A stretch of DNA of 64,000 nucleotides from Lophius americanus (GCA_037951165.1 JBBDHG010000008.1:8800001-8864000); one strand, 5' to 3'. Positions 47,038 through 59,016 are shown, numbered from the stretch's first letter. Translations and numbers: made by a program. The notes: a model not told the origin generated them from the sequence alone.

Positions 47038-47282
47038 AGTCACACAGTGATGATAGAGGCTACCGTGCAAGGCGCCACCTTCTCATCAAGAGCAGTAACC
47101 ATTCACGCCATCATTCACGCACTAATGGAACAGCCATTGGGAGCAACTTGGGGTTCAGTATCTTGCTCAAGGACACTTCGACTTGTGGACTGCAGTGGCA
47201 CACAAAACAATGTCAAAGAGCAATCAGTCTCTTGTTTTCAGATAAGTGGACAACCGCTCTACCAACTGATCCACCGTCGCCC
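47038..47282 (-). mobile_element. tRNA-derived SINE (reverse)
   Basis: On the minus strand the element begins GGGCGACGGTGGATCAGTTG then GTAGAGCGGTTGTCCACTT. The box-A-like TGGATCAGTTGG lies at 47262-47273. The body on plus reads GAGGCTACCGTGCAAGGCGC, ATTGGGAGCAACTTGGGGTT, then CAGTATCTTGCTCAAGGACA and CTTCGACTTGTGGACTGCAG, in the order of a very common teleost repeat. Box B is decayed. The long plus-strand frames here are shadows of the repeat. Confidence 0.7.
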
Positions 47283-48409
47283 CATATCTGGCAATTCCAA
47301 ATTTAAAAGAATTTCCCTTCGAGATGAGGTATTTGTGCTGGTGGTGAGGACTGGAGCGCATTGTTGAGATAACTCCGAAAAAGGGAAATCCTCCAATCAT
47401 ATCCTCCAAATCTTGAATAATTAGCAATGATCAGGTTGCAGGTTGAGTCAATAAAGGGAAATAAAGAAATTTGGTTCTTTGCCCTACTGAAAAGACAGCT
47501 GAGTGACAGCATAGTCAGGGCAAGCATAACTTTAAAATTTGACAGTTTGCATGTGATTTATTATTATTATAAGAGAAACATGACTTGGGATGAAAAGGGA
47601 AATGGGCTACTGAAATCTGAAAATAGATGGAAACTTTACTTGTGATGTAGAAGGCATGTGCAAAGAGATAGTCTTCTTGAATTAACTTAGACTTCCATGT
47701 CAATGAGACAGCAGGCAGAGGCAAGATAAGGAGCAAAGTTGAAATAACCAGAAAAAGTCTCACTGGTAAAATGAAAGCATGAACACTTAACACGAAGATA
47801 CAAAGACGATTTTGGCCCTGAGGGAAGGCATAACATCCTTTCTAAGTTTATACACCACTACACACTGTGTACCCAACCTGGACTATCAACCTGACAGGAA
47901 ACGTGCGGGAGGATGCGTAGTGCATAGATATAATACAAGCATATAGTAGAATAAAAATTAAACATTAAAGTAGTTAGATCACCAGACAGACAATTAGGAT
48001 GACAACATTGAGTTGTAGACATTGATAAAGAATAGGAAACACAGAGGTAATCAACAACTTCTTGTTTACGCCAGCCTTTGTATTGATGTTCAGATGTGTT
48101 TTTTTGGCCGGGTGGACCCGGTGTCAGGACTTATGATCCCGCCTGCGATAAATTTATAGGGGGCTGTGTTTGAAGGCAGCAACTTTATTTTTGCCCGCCT
48201 GATTTAAGACACAAAACCTGGATGCAGGTCGCTGAAAATGCCGTAAGCTACCAGGAAGGTAACCACCTCAGAGTGTATACAAATGCTAAGCTACAAAATA
48301 GGGAACATAACTTTTCAAACATATAAGTGATAATCAGGAGACTTGGAATATGCCGTACGAGATGCATGGATGCATATTTCTGCCATAGAGTTTTCATCTT
48401 TGTCCCCTT
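47283..48409. other. No recognised feature
   Basis: Unique-looking sequence with a small inverted repeat CCGGGT-GG-ACCCGG near 48106. No exon or transposon recognised. Confidence 0.45.
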
Positions 48410-48478
48410 CTTTTTTTGATTGTCAGCAGGACTACACAAAAAATAACAGGTTCCCATGAAACCTGGAGGGAGGATAAG
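48410..48478 (+). repeat. Fragment of the GGATTAC-type teleost repeat
   Basis: Reads TTGATTGTCAGCAGGACTAC, ACAAAAAATAACAGGTTCCC, ATGAAACCTGGAGGGAGGAT. It fits the middle of the family described at 23881 (GTTAGCAGGATTACGCAAAA...TTCCATGAAACTTGGTGGAA). Confidence 0.55.
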
Positions 48479-48525
48479 TCTTACGCCAAATAAGACGTTA
48501 TTAGATTTTTGATTCCACTCCGTTT

Positions 48526-48547
48526 AAAGGGGTAGACCTACCCCTTT
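48526..48547. repeat. Tight palindrome, 10-base arms
   Basis: AAAGGGGTAG and CTACCCCTTT around an AC spacer. It is preceded by TTTA and followed by CTTTGA. Confidence 0.95.
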
Positions 48548-49682
48548 CTTTGAAAAATAATAGGATATAAAATTTCAATGGGGAATAATGTATGGATGTT
48601 CATGAAAATGAATCGTGCATATTTAAGGGTTTGGTATGAGTGTGGACAACTTGGTATGGATCCAAGCGGGAAGATTTAAATTTAGCTGCTAAAGATCCTA
48701 TAACTGAAATCATGCTTCCACAACGAAGGCTTGATTCTAGTTCTGTTTTCAGTCTGTTCTCTCATTATAAAAAATTAGTCACCATCTTCATCTTTTCATT
48801 GGAGGAATGTTGCATAACTGGCTGGCTGTTAAAGGTTTTACAGCTTAACTTAAATTAAAGCTCATTTATGCACTATTAATGCATGAATATAGATATATCT
48901 GTTTCAAAAATATTCCTCAGTGCTATACATCCTTCAAGGTGACCTATGAGGCCATTAAATACATCATCTCATGTGAAGACGGAGGGGGTTTATTTACTTT
49001 TTTGCTTTAATTTTTTCTTCTTTATTGTTACCATTGACATTCAAGCTATCTCCTTGAATTATGTCTACACTATCCTACAAGATTTCTGGTGAGCATTTCA
49101 TCGATATCCGTATGTTTTCCAAAAATGTTCATAAATACCTATGTAATATATGCGGGTCCTATGTGTGTACATCTTTAATGTTGAGTATACATAGGTATGA
49201 AGGCACTGGTTGTCCATTGGCATGGGTGTGAGTCAATAATTACTTTATTTTTTGTTAATATTTTCCTTTATGGGTTACTGTTCCTTCAAGAGTAGTGGAA
49301 TCTTGGGGGAAAACTTTTTTTTGGCATGGTGAGCATAGCGATGATGCTGAAGTCATCTGAAAATGTGTTTTGTAGCGGCTTAAAAATCTATGAATCTATG
49401 ATTTTGGTGAAGAAAAATGTCTCCCTTTTAGAAATGTACAGGACAGATGACCCACCATATAGAGCTGCTGCTCTTGTTAGTTTTCTTTCCTAACCCTCTG
49501 ACAGTATGTTCGGTTGTGCACACATTCCTAACCAAACTACACTGGCCATTTATTTTGGTGCATGTAGAAAATTGCAGAGACATAGTATAAGCACATCCAT
49601 CTCTGTTGTTTCTATTAAACTACCATGCAATAATCCGATCCATATCTATCTATATCAACAGTCAGGTTCTGAGAAACCATTG
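48548..49682. other. No recognised feature
   Basis: AT-rich sequence without recognised repeats. Open frame at 48640-48858 has no recognisable product. Confidence 0.5.
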
Positions 49683-49790
49683 GCTCTTCATCAGCTGAGT
49701 GATAGCAGGTTACAGGGGCTGCAGGTTTGAACCCACCCAGAAGGTCTCTATGTCGGTCACCTGTCAATAAAAGCGATTTAATGTTCCACT
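49683..49790 (+). mobile_element. Possible tRNA-derived SINE head
   Basis: CAGCTGAGTGATAGCAGGTT followed by a box-B-like GGTTTGAACCC (49724-49734), about 30 bases apart. The string GGGGCTGCAGGTTTGAACCC resembles the head of a known style of fish SINE. Box A is imperfect. Confidence 0.4.
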
Positions 49791-50353
49791 GAAGGCCTTT
49801 GCTGTTTGCAGACACCGTCAGACGCTGCTGAGGGTAGCACCGGTCACAGCTGGTGTCGTTTCTGAGTGACTGCTGGATACACTTTCCAGGAGCAGCGCTC
49901 TCCATTTAAAAAGTTGAAACATATATAACCTCTAGTGCTCCGCGCTGAAAATATGTGACGTTAGCGGGAGCTACAAATTATATGAAATAGAAATCAAAGC
50001 GGAAGCTTGAAGTTTCCTGCAAGCACAAGACCCAAAGCAAGTGCTGCAGCCGAAGAGTCACAACTGTCGTCATATCAAAGAAATCCTTTATCTCACTCCG
50101 CTCCAGAAAGCTCACATTATTCTCCCTCTACAACATCTCCAGAGTTAGCCTCTCATGGTTCATATACAACACAGCACCAAATTTTGATGTTATTCTTCTG
50201 TTCAGAGACATCAACAAGAATGAAAACAAAGCCAGGGCTTTTGTGTTTGATTCAGTCGTGGTCACAAGAGGACACACTCTGACGGGACTGTGGAACATCT
50301 ACAGTGTGAAAACATAAAGAGGGGAATTTGGAGCTAAAAGCAAGAGCCCTGTT
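49791..50353. other. No recognised feature
   Basis: GC-balanced sequence with a 91-codon open frame at 50007-50282 rich in Ser and Thr; no recognisable domain. Confidence 0.45.
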
Positions 50354-50467
50354 CATCTATTTATCTTTCTATCTATCTTTCTATCTATCTATATATCTAC
50401 CCATCCATCCATCCATCCATCCAACCATCCATCAGTCCAACTACCCATCCATCCATCCACCCATCAA
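50354..50467. repeat. (CTAT)n and (CCAT)n compound microsatellite
   Basis: CTAT/CTTT units to about 50400, then ATCC/CCAT units with single interruptions. Confidence 0.95.
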
Positions 50468-50785
50468 TCGGATGTACAATATGGGCCAGCCTCTGCTCCG
50501 TACGTGCATCAATGAGCTTTGGGCGGACATTAGACTGTGGCTGATTCCCAAGTTCTCCTTCCTTAGATCAGTTTGGTCTACAGCAGACTGGAAATAACCA
50601 ACAAGTCCTGAAGTTTTGGAAATGTTCTGACCCTGTTGTCTGGTCATCAACTTGTCAAAGTCGCCCAGATTGTTATATTTGCCCATTTTACCTGCTTCCA
50701 ACACATCAAATTCGAGGAGAAAATGTTGACATAGTTCTGAATATATCTCATCTACTGACAGGTGCCATTGTGCCATAAACATGAA
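50468..50785 (-). mobile_element. Tc1-like transposon relic (transposase N-terminus)
   Basis: On the minus strand an open frame contains MGKYNNLGDFDKLMTRQQ then GQNISKTSGLVGYFQSAV, the N-terminal helix-turn-helix of a Tc1-like transposase (usual start MGK..DLS.FDK, SISKTA.LVG.S..AV). On plus the same is read as AGATTGTTATATTTGCCCAT and CTGCTTCCAACACATCAAAT. It ends towards 50785 in the element's 5' untranslated part; the terminus itself is not clear. The catalytic domain is missing on the side that meets the microsatellite. Confidence 0.75.
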
Positions 50786-51086
50786 ATATTGGTTAGATGG
50801 AAAAGGGATTTTACTCTAGAAGGTTAGTGCTTGATTTTGACGATTTCTTATTTAGACATCGATATGTCTCAGCAAAAAGGCTCAGGTGTTAATAGTTACA
50901 AATTTGATAATACTTTTATTGTATTTGTCAGAGATTGGCATAAAACCATACCTACATGGCGTTGGTGTGCTTCACTGTGTTGAGGAGGACTCCTATGACT
51001 TTTTCTGGTCCTTGTCACAGACTCACTGTGATTACCTTATCTTTGTTGCCATGATGCTGCAAGTACTATCGAAGACTAAACCTACA

Positions 51087-51608
51087 CTGTTGTCCCCAAC
51101 AGCAAGGGTACCTTCTCGAAAAGTACCCAATCCCTTGCATTGTACAAATAATCCCCCTGAATATTTAAATTAAATGTGAAGTTATATCCACAGTATTTAT
51201 TATAAACATAGTTTCCCAAAGGGAGAAAATATGACTTGTGGGTATGTGGGTAGAAAATAATAAAAATGATCAATAAATCTCTGTAGTGAGTTAAATATTC
51301 AGTCCTGGAGTTAAATATGATATTTATAAGATAGATCTCCTTGAGTCACTTCATATGTAGCAAGTTTGGACTAAATCAGACCAATGGTTGAGAAATTATG
51401 GCCTGAAAAATTGGTAATTTAGGTCCCCCTTGCGTCATAAATATACAACTGAACTTTACCAAAATCCACCCAGTTCTTCCTCGCGGTCTATATGGATGTT
51501 AAATTTAAGAATGATCCATGAAATCTTCTTTCAGTTAGCGTAGGATCTACGGCGGTCGCGTCCACGGTGGCATAATGATGCTATAATGTCCCCGACATTT
51601 CAGGAATG
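51087..51608 (+). mobile_element. Modular hairpin-ended repeat, copy 9 (short, both ends)
   Basis: The 5' hairpin is CTGTTG-TCCC-CAACAG (51087-51102), then AAGGGTACCTTCTCGAAAAG and TACCCAATCCCTTGCATTGT. There is one good A block (near 51330), one B block (near 51418) and the tail with ATGATCCATGAAATCTTC, GGCGGTCGCG and the terminus TGTCCCCGACATTTCAGG. At about 520 bases it is half the length of copies 4 and 7, which fits variation in the number of internal blocks. Confidence 0.75.
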
Positions 51609-53051
51609 CAATTATTTTAGAATGCTGATGAAAAACAAGAGTTGATGTCACCTAACCTACCATTTTTTGTCCTGTGTGTCATAGAGGCATATGAAACTCA
51701 CATCATACTGTAATTCTCACCAGTACACATTTTATTCCACTGTTTAGTGCTATTAACAAAAAGTAAATTTTTCGTTGCCTGCTTATCCAAACTCAAAGTA
51801 AACTAAATAATATCAACTAAGTAAAATGTTTAAAACTACCCATCTTTTTATTACACTGTTGATTCATTAAATGGTAGTTTATGGGCAGCAGGCTGTTTTA
51901 TTTTCCGAATCTTCTTTCATAATATAGAACGAAAGCTCTGCATTAAGGTCAGATTAAGGATAAAATATTCTCTTCTCCTCCCCCATTATCTGAGGGCAGC
52001 ATGTCAGTCCATTAGTTGGCAGTGTATTCCCATGTTGACAGTATGTTTCTGTGTGGGTGGGACAGCTGGACACAACAATATATATGTTATATATAATAAG
52101 TCAGTTCATTAAGGGGACCTTTGTTAGACCTTGAACAAAACTCTATATCATCCCACAGTCAATTACGTTGTGTTTTATGTCACCAGTAAAGACACTTGAA
52201 AGAAATAACTATTTTTCTTTCCAGGCTCTCGGGTAATTCACAGATAATCCTCTCTGTTTGCATTCCGTCAGGTCAAGGAGCTTTCTGACGGCACTATGCA
52301 TGATTGCATCTTCATCAGGGTCACCTTCCTCTTCTATAGATAGTCCCTTGTGTGTGTTTGTGCCATCTCCCACCATCTCTCTTTTTGTTTTCTTGAAGGG
52401 AAGCTGATGAGAATATTCTACATACCAGAGAGAGAAAAAGATAGAAGAGAAAAGAGTTGTAAGACCGCGTGTCAAGACTTTGAGATGGGAAGCTATGATG
52501 CAAGTCCGAGGCAAGACAACTAATACCACCAGCTAATGATCTAGCAACTGGAATGCAACCCCTCGATGAGCTTAGGTGGGGAGGTTTGGTTTGGGGATTT
52601 TTTTACTTTTAGTTTTAAGGACGTCTCACTTAGCTTTAAGGGCTTTGACGCTGTTGTCACTTCCTATTCCTGCAGAAATATCCCAGAGGCAGCGAGAGAT
52701 GATCAAGGAGAGAGTCTTAGGATGCAGACATGAGCCTGCCCAGTAAAAATACAAATTTTACTTTCAGACTTATCTCAAGTATAATTTTAATGAAAAAAAT
52801 ATATAATTGTCAATAAGAGGGTTATTTCTTCCCATTTTTGTATTTAATTTTATTATTGTGGACAAAGTCCCCGAATTGTATCTTATCAGACACTAAATAT
52901 TAATATTTCAAATATTAGTCCAATTCCTACTGAAAGTCCCGGAGAGCTCATCAAAAGGCCGTAGTGCTTAAAAAAAACAACAATAATCATAATAAGAATT
53001 TATATTTTAAATTTGCACTTGACTACCAGAAGCATATTTTTGTCATCTACT
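51609..53051. other. No recognised feature
   Basis: AT-rich sequence. The 106-codon minus frame at 52209-52529 has no recognisable domain. No transposon recognised. Confidence 0.5.
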
Positions 53052-53097
53052 TACACACCCACACACACGCACTCACACACACACACACACACACACT
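53052..53097. repeat. (CA)n microsatellite
   Basis: CA dinucleotides with GC and CT interruptions. Confidence 0.95.
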
Positions 53098-53406
53098 CAT
53101 ACCTCTGGTGTGCATCACCATATTTTTTAAAGGGTAGTCAGATTTCCTTTAATTTAGATTCACTGCTTATGGAATAAGCCTCCATCTACATTATATGATA
53201 ACAAAATCCGTCAGTGAAGCATCTCCTGTTACACAAAAGAGACGATTTTTGCTTTGAGTTTGCTTCAAAGCGTTCTAATACTTATGTTCATGTTGTGTTT
53301 ATCTTTCAAACTTTTCAATATTTATAGATTTGTCAAATTTATATTATTTAAATATAATTTGACAAGATGCTCCACATTCTTCATTTCCCCTCAAATAAGT
53401 AGCCTA

Positions 53407-53640
53407 AAATTCCGACTAAATCTTCATAAAATTAAGAAGTTTTTACTTTCATAAAATTCTGATTTTTTTCATCGTGAAATGATGACTTTTTTCTCATAAA
53501 ATCTGATTTTTTTCTTTGTAATATTACAGCTTTATCTCGTAAAATGACGACTTTATTTTCATAACATTACGTTAAATTAAGACTTTTTCTGTAAATTACG
53601 ATTTTTATCTCATAATCTCCATTTATTTTTAGTTCATATT
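53407..53640. repeat. Degenerate minisatellite, period about 20-25 bp
   Basis: Around ten diverged units of the type AAAATNNGACTTTTTTCTCAT follow one another, for example TGAAATGATGACTTTTTTCT (53475), TAAAATGACGACTTTATTTT (53540) and TAAATTACGATTTTTATCTC (53593). Pattern recognised by eye; unit lengths vary. Confidence 0.7.
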
Positions 53641-54570
53641 GTCAACGTGGCCCTAATCTAAAATGGAGTAAGAATTTCCAAATAATGAATACTCAAATAA
53701 AGAATAGATACTTTGTAGAGTGCATCAACGAATGTACTTATAATATATTATTGTATTGACATGCTTTAAGTGATTTTTGCTTGACTTGCCAGCTCTGATT
53801 AAAACTCTTGCAGAAAGGAGTTTATTTTTTTCCGTCTACCTGCTTTACACTCATCTAACGCTACCGCTCAGGCAGTACCTGGGAGAATCTCCTTCTCTAG
53901 AATGAACACGTGAAAACACGTACGAGCTTCTCTTTTTATCTCCTGACACTTCAAAGAGAATCCATGCAAAATTTAACATACCTACTTTACCACCAGCATC
54001 ACTCAAAGATCTGCCCTTGCTGCATCAGAGTTAACGTATCTCCCCGGGAGCAAGGGGAGGTGAAACGGGGGCGACAGGTAGCTTGGCTGTACCGTCAAAA
54101 CCAACGACAGGAAATTCTTCCTCTTCAGCCACTTGTGAGGATGACAGGAAGCTTTGAGAAAGGCAGAGTTCTCACAAAACAGATTTAGCCTCTTAAATAC
54201 AGTAAAATATCACACACAGCTGCAAATGTCTCCAAATACGTTAAAAAACATTTACTTTTTAGAGTTATCTATACAAAGTCCACACTGTAATGTGGTTTTC
54301 CTGTAGGCACAGCTACTCTTTCCTCAGGTGCACAGCTACAAGAGTGCTATTCAACGTTGGATGCCTCTGAACGGGCTGACAAGCTGCTGCCACATGCGAT
54401 CACATGTGCACTAGAAAGCCACATTCAAGTCATATAATTAAAATACATCTGGGATGTAGACTGAGCTTCTTTTTGTAAGAAAAGTCCCACAATTATTGCT
54501 CATATTTTAAAGGTGGCAATAAAGAAAATGAAAAAGGGAGAACCCTTATATTTAGTGAAAGACGTATTTT
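53641..54570. other. No recognised feature
   Basis: Contains a GC-balanced part (53840-54180) with a 92-codon plus frame of no recognisable product. No transposon recognised. Confidence 0.45.
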
Positions 54571-55322
54571 TATATCGACGAAAAGGGATAATATGGAATT
54601 GCCATCGCCGCGTTGGTCTTGTCCGCAATGTCCGCTACTATATCCTTTGGGTTAGCGTGATAACTCAATAACTATATCAGAGATTATTTTCAAATTTTAG
54701 ACCCACATAGACTTTAGTGCGACGAAGAACGGGAGCGTTATTGGATAAGTCCTGTTGTGTATTTCTGACACTGGGGGAAGCTTTATCTGCAAACTTGTCA
54801 GGCAATAATTTCTCAACCGATGATCCGATTTAGTCCAAACCTGGTGCATAGGATTTGACTGGAAGATATCTTTATATTTTTTTTACATTTGATCTTCTCC
54901 AATAATTCATGTTTTACCTTTTTTTGAAAAACACAGTTTTTTCGGATAAAACTTCTTAATCCTTAGTCGTATTTAGTCCAAATATGGTGCATATCAATCA
55001 AATCAAGGAGATCAATCTTGTAAACATTTTATTTTACTTAAGTTGTCTTTACAGTAAAACTTACAAAACTTAGTTTCCTAACCGTTGGTCTTATTAAGTC
55101 CGAATACTCAAGGGGATATAGCTTGTAAATATCATATTCTTCTCCAGTAGTTCATATTTTACTCACCACGGGGTGCTATTTTACAAAAAACACTGTTTTA
55201 AGTACACCCTTAGACAATAGCGCCTGCAATAACTTTAATGACATAAGGAAAGGTTGGTTGTATATTTCTGACATTAGGGTGGCTTTATCTCCCACAGTTT
55301 CCGGACATGATTTCTAAAATGT
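54571..55322 (-). mobile_element. Modular hairpin-ended repeat, copy 10 (reverse)
   Basis: Read on plus it starts with the inverted 3' terminus, TATATCGACGAAAAGGGATA then ATATGGAATTGCCATCGCCG. It continues with inverted B (TTGTGTATTTCTGACACTGG, GGAAGCTTTATCTGCAAACT) and inverted A (TTTAGTCCAAACCTGGTGCA). A blocks repeat near 54980 and 55100, and a second B lies near 55260. It stops abruptly inside a block at TTTCCGGACATGATTTCTAA, where a Tc1 element begins. The 5' hairpin end is therefore missing. Confidence 0.75.
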
Positions 55323-55949
55323 GTGTGCCAAAATAATTGCCGCTCCTAAGTGACTGAAAGGTAACGGTTCACTGTTTGAGTACAGACTTTTAATTGGTGA
55401 ACAATGAACTAATGTTTTACTTGGGTATAAATATGAAGTGTCACAAGCCTTTGACATTCTTCACAATAGGAAGGACCAGAGGATAAGGCAATGATGTTTG
55501 AAGAAAAGTTGCAGAGCTGCACCGATGTAGAAATTAATTCAAGAAAATCTCTCAACAGTTCATAATATCTGTTTTAATAACGACATCAATAATTTATAAG
55601 TCAAAAGAGACTGGGGATGTTAAAAATCTGCATGGAAGAGAATACACTGTGAGGAGGATGGTTCATCTGGCAAATGACTCTTCAAGGATTATAGTTAAAG
55701 AATTGTGGAGGTCAGTCAGATCTTGGAGTCAGGAATGTTTCCCAAACCACCATCAGACAGCTCCGACATAACACGAGCTGTTTGAAAGGGCAACAAATAA
55801 ACACATACATGCCGAACACCACTAGGATTTGTTACGGAACAAGGTTATAGATCGGATGAAACCAAAATAATTTTTGGCAACCAACGTCGAAGATGGGTGT
55901 GGCGTTGCGAGACAGGAAGCCATACAAATACCAGCAGATATTGGATGAA

Positions 55950-56646
55950 AACCTAAAATTCTCTTCATACTGTACATGCTCCCCTTTGGCCATGTCATCA
56001 GCCGATATGGACTCTCATTCCATTGCCACGCTGATGACATGTAAATCTACATAAAAACTGACACATGTTCCTACGCTTCCTCTCCATCCTCATCATCATC
56101 ATCATCATCTCCCCTGTCAACTCTCCGCACTTGTCTGGAGGAGATAAAGGGTCTGGATGAAAAACAACTTTCTCCAGTTGAACAGCTCCAAAACTGAAGC
56201 AATTTTAATTGCCACCCCACATCAGACCCAGGCTTCATCCATAAACAGTATTACCTTCCCTGGTCACGACATTCCCCTCTCTTCATCAGTCACCAACCTC
56301 GGCGTAAGATTCGACCCTCAACCCTCTTTTTCCCACATCAAACACATCTGTAAGATCCCCTTTCATCATCTCAGAAATATTTCCAATACTTTCGTTCTTC
56401 ACTCAACTGACCATCTCAGGGCTCCACAGACAACTGACACATTTAAAAAAGGACTTAAAACTTTCCTTTTTATCCGAACCTGTAACTGTTAATACCCTAA
56501 CATTGCTGCTTTTTGGTCATGTTTTTATATAGTTATTATTATATTTTTTATTGATGCTTTTATCTGCTTTTACCTTGTAGCAAATTGAAATTTGATCCAA
56601 ATGTAAAATGCGTTATAAATTAAATGTATTATTATTATTATTATTA
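55950..56646 (+). mobile_element. L2-type LINE fragment inserted in the Tc1 element
   Basis: It starts in the reverse transcriptase: ILFILYMLPFGHVISRYGLS, then FHCHADDM, which holds the catalytic ADD box, followed by a TAA stop (56041-56043) where glutamine is usual. An (ATC)n expansion at 56088-56109 and a frame change near 56150 follow. The frame 56157-56492 reads MKNNFLQLNSSKTEAILIAT and VTNLGVRFDPQPSFSHIKHI, typical of the L2 clade C-terminal to the catalytic box. The 3' end has TTTGATCCAAATGTAAAATG and a (ATT)n tail, the normal L2 tail. It is 5'-truncated, with part of the C-terminus deleted. Non-functional. Confidence 0.8.
56088..56109. repeat. (ATC)n tract inside the L2 fragment
   Basis: Seven ATC/CAT units in the serine-rich coding stretch of the LINE. 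Confidence 0.9.
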
Positions 56647-57150
56647 AAAGCCTCTGTCAGGAGTTGGCTGTTGTTGTATCGTCCAGCAGGACTTTTATCT
56701 GAAGCACATTTCAAAACAACCAAAAAATGTTTCAGTGATCACAAAATAAAGGTTTTGCCATCTGTGGGATGTTCTACAGAGGAGAGTCCACCAGAGTAAT
56801 CGTTAGACACTGACATATTTGGAGAGTTTCTGTATGGAACAATGGTCTCAGATCTTCTGCATGTTTTCTCAAACCTCATCACATACTATAGAATGAGACT
56901 CAGGGCTGTTGTTGTAGCAAAATGTTCCAAAAATATTAGATGCAGGGCGCCAATAATGATGGCACACAGTTTTGTTGAAAAAAAAAACATTGTTCTTCTT
57001 ACTTTGTTTTTATTTATTTAATTTGTTTTAAATTTCATTATTGATTTAATAAAACGTTAAATTTTTGTCAATAATTTAAATTAAAAAACATAGGTGCACA
57101 CAATAAATGGATGCATCTCATTTTACTCATTCTTTCAAATGGTGCCAATG

Positions 57151-58555
57151 ATTCTAACTCTAAATCCACCGAGGATGAATTATTTAGCTTGTCAAACCCA
57201 TCCCTAATAAAAAATCCATTGCTTTCAGATCTGCACCATTTTTCCTCCTGGACCTGGAGTCACCATGTACATTGCTTTCAATACAGGTATTATAACGTTA
57301 CCGCTCCGTCTGAAGCTGAAGTAAAGGGACCCATGAGCAGAGTTCACTACAAATGTCTTCCCTTGCCAAGTCATGCCATGGTAATAACTGTTGTTGACTA
57401 ATGTATTAATCCAACCCACGAATATTAGCAGGGAGTTTTAGCTTAGAAAATACATTTTGGTCCAAATTTGATCCAAAAATCACATATAAATATTATTGAG
57501 TTATCTTTTTTTCATTTTCTTTTTTTTAGTAAGTGGTATATGCAATTCCAAATATAATGCAGTTTAAATATTTAACGATAAATCAGCCTACACCAGGAGT
57601 AATCCTGAACTCTTCATATCCGAGCTTTCACCATAAACCGTTCTTTGCTGAAAAACATTTCCTGCAAGTGTGAACAGAGCTGTATCTCAACTGGTCTTAA
57701 TTTTCTCTGCACAAAGAACAACTCCTACTGAGGATAGCGTAGATGTAGACAGGTCAGAACTCAGACGATGTGTATCTGAAGTCTCTTTGTTGGACTAGTT
57801 TTAGTCCTCCATCTATCTGTGGGATGCGGCGGCAGGTCAGCAGACACAAAGCTTCAGAGAGTGATCTCGGAGGTTGTAGCACTGCCGTCTAATCTCACAT
57901 CAGAGCCCGCTGATGGACAGCAGAGCTAATGGAGTCTCAGTGAGACTGTGTGGAGGAGGAGGAGGAGGAGGAGGAGGAGGAGGAGGAGCACAGCAGGGCA
58001 GCCAGGCTCCAGCCAACGACTGGCAGCTGCATTATCACATAAATGCAGGAAAACTAAAAGGTTGCAGGTCTGCTGTTCACTCCTGACATTGTTTTAAATC
58101 ACAGGTTTATCTGAAAAGTTGTTCTGAATTCATTTTATTTATCTATGACTTTAGTCAAGACGTATTATGTTATATAAGTATATAAATATAAGTTTGTCGA
58201 ATCAGGACCATCAGTGAAACCACACAACAAGACAAAAAGATAGCTGATTCCCAAAGTTATTTAAATAATTTGATTTATTTATTATGTTTGTGCTTTCGGA
58301 TGTGCGTTTTTGGTCTAAATACATAATCCGATTACATGGTTTACAAGCATTCTATTTTTAGGAAATTTTACATATTTATTGATGTGATCTGCATTTTGTG
58401 CAAAAACGAATGAAGTCAAATAATTGTCATTATGTTACCTTAATTATGTAAGTCATGGGACCTACGGTCAAAATGTGGTTTGGCTTCAGTACCAAACTAA
58501 TTTATTAGATTCAGAGAAAAAGGCCAGGGGTTATGGATAAATAAGCCATATCATT
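57151..58555. other. No recognised feature
   Basis: Unique-looking sequence, AT-rich at 57430-57560, with a GC-balanced part (57800-58040) around the GGA microsatellite. No exon recognised. Confidence 0.45.
57952..57988. repeat. (GGA)n microsatellite
   Basis: Twelve perfect GGA units. Confidence 0.95.
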
Positions 58556-59016
58556 AATATTGTGGAGGTCCATCTTTTGCCTCCAAGACCGCTCTGCAAT
58601 GTTTGTATTTTATGACACTCGGGATTTACTTTTTCAGCAATTTGTACTATAGCAACTCTTCTTTGGGCCTTCTCTCCCAACACACTTTCATCTGCCTCTG
58701 GTGCCCATGACTCATTCGCCATTCCCCAGTTGTACTTCCTTAGACCACTTTGGTAAGTACTAACCACTGCAGACTGGGAAAACCCAAAAAATCTGCATAG
58801 GATCAGACCCAGTCATCTACCTACCACAAACTGGCCCTTGTCAAGGTCGTCTGATTCTTATCAGATGATACTCTTACCAATTTTCCTACTTCTAAAAATA
58901 TCAAATTTGAGAAAACAAATGTTCAATTGATGTCTCATATATACCCCTCAATGGCAGCAAGAGATTCAGTGTAACTCTGACATAAGTGGTTATAATATAA
59001 TGGCTAATCGAAGTAT
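58556..59016 (-). mobile_element. Tc1-like transposon, internally deleted
   Basis: On plus, GTGGAGGTCCATCTTTTGCC then TCCAAGACCGCTCTGCAATG is the far (3') end of this Tc1 family. It is joined directly to the N-terminal code region (TTTTTCAGCAATTTGTACTA, CTTAGACCACTTTGGTAAGT, TAACCACTGCAGACTGGGAA). It ends at 58986-59016 with GTGGTTATAATATAATGGCT, the terminus also seen at 7902-7929. The transposase middle, with the DDE residues, is deleted. Same family and same strand as 7645, 50468 and 61215. Confidence 0.75.

Larger units (their letters stand above)
55323..57150 (+). mobile_element. Tc1-like transposon interrupted by an L2 LINE
   Basis: The left end TGTGTGCCAAAATAATTGCC (about 55321) pairs with the inverted GGCGCCAATAATGATGGCAC (about 56948) and possibly with GGTGCCAATGATTCTAAC at about 57140 as the outer end. 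The transposase first catalytic aspartate is in SDETKIIFGNQRR (Asp codon 55855-55857) followed by WVWR. The code then runs into L2 sequence near 55950. After the L2 tail, Tc1 code resumes with SEAHFKTTKKCFSDHKIKVL, the region after the second aspartate (usual DPKHTS context, decayed), and a C-terminal stretch GGGATGTTCTACAGAGGAGA. The aspartate and glutamate boxes are not intact. Non-functional. Confidence 0.7.

Noticed and set aside
47047..47367. 106-107-codon plus-strand frames
   Set aside because: They lie in a reverse-oriented SINE, so the peptides are meaningless translations of the repeat.
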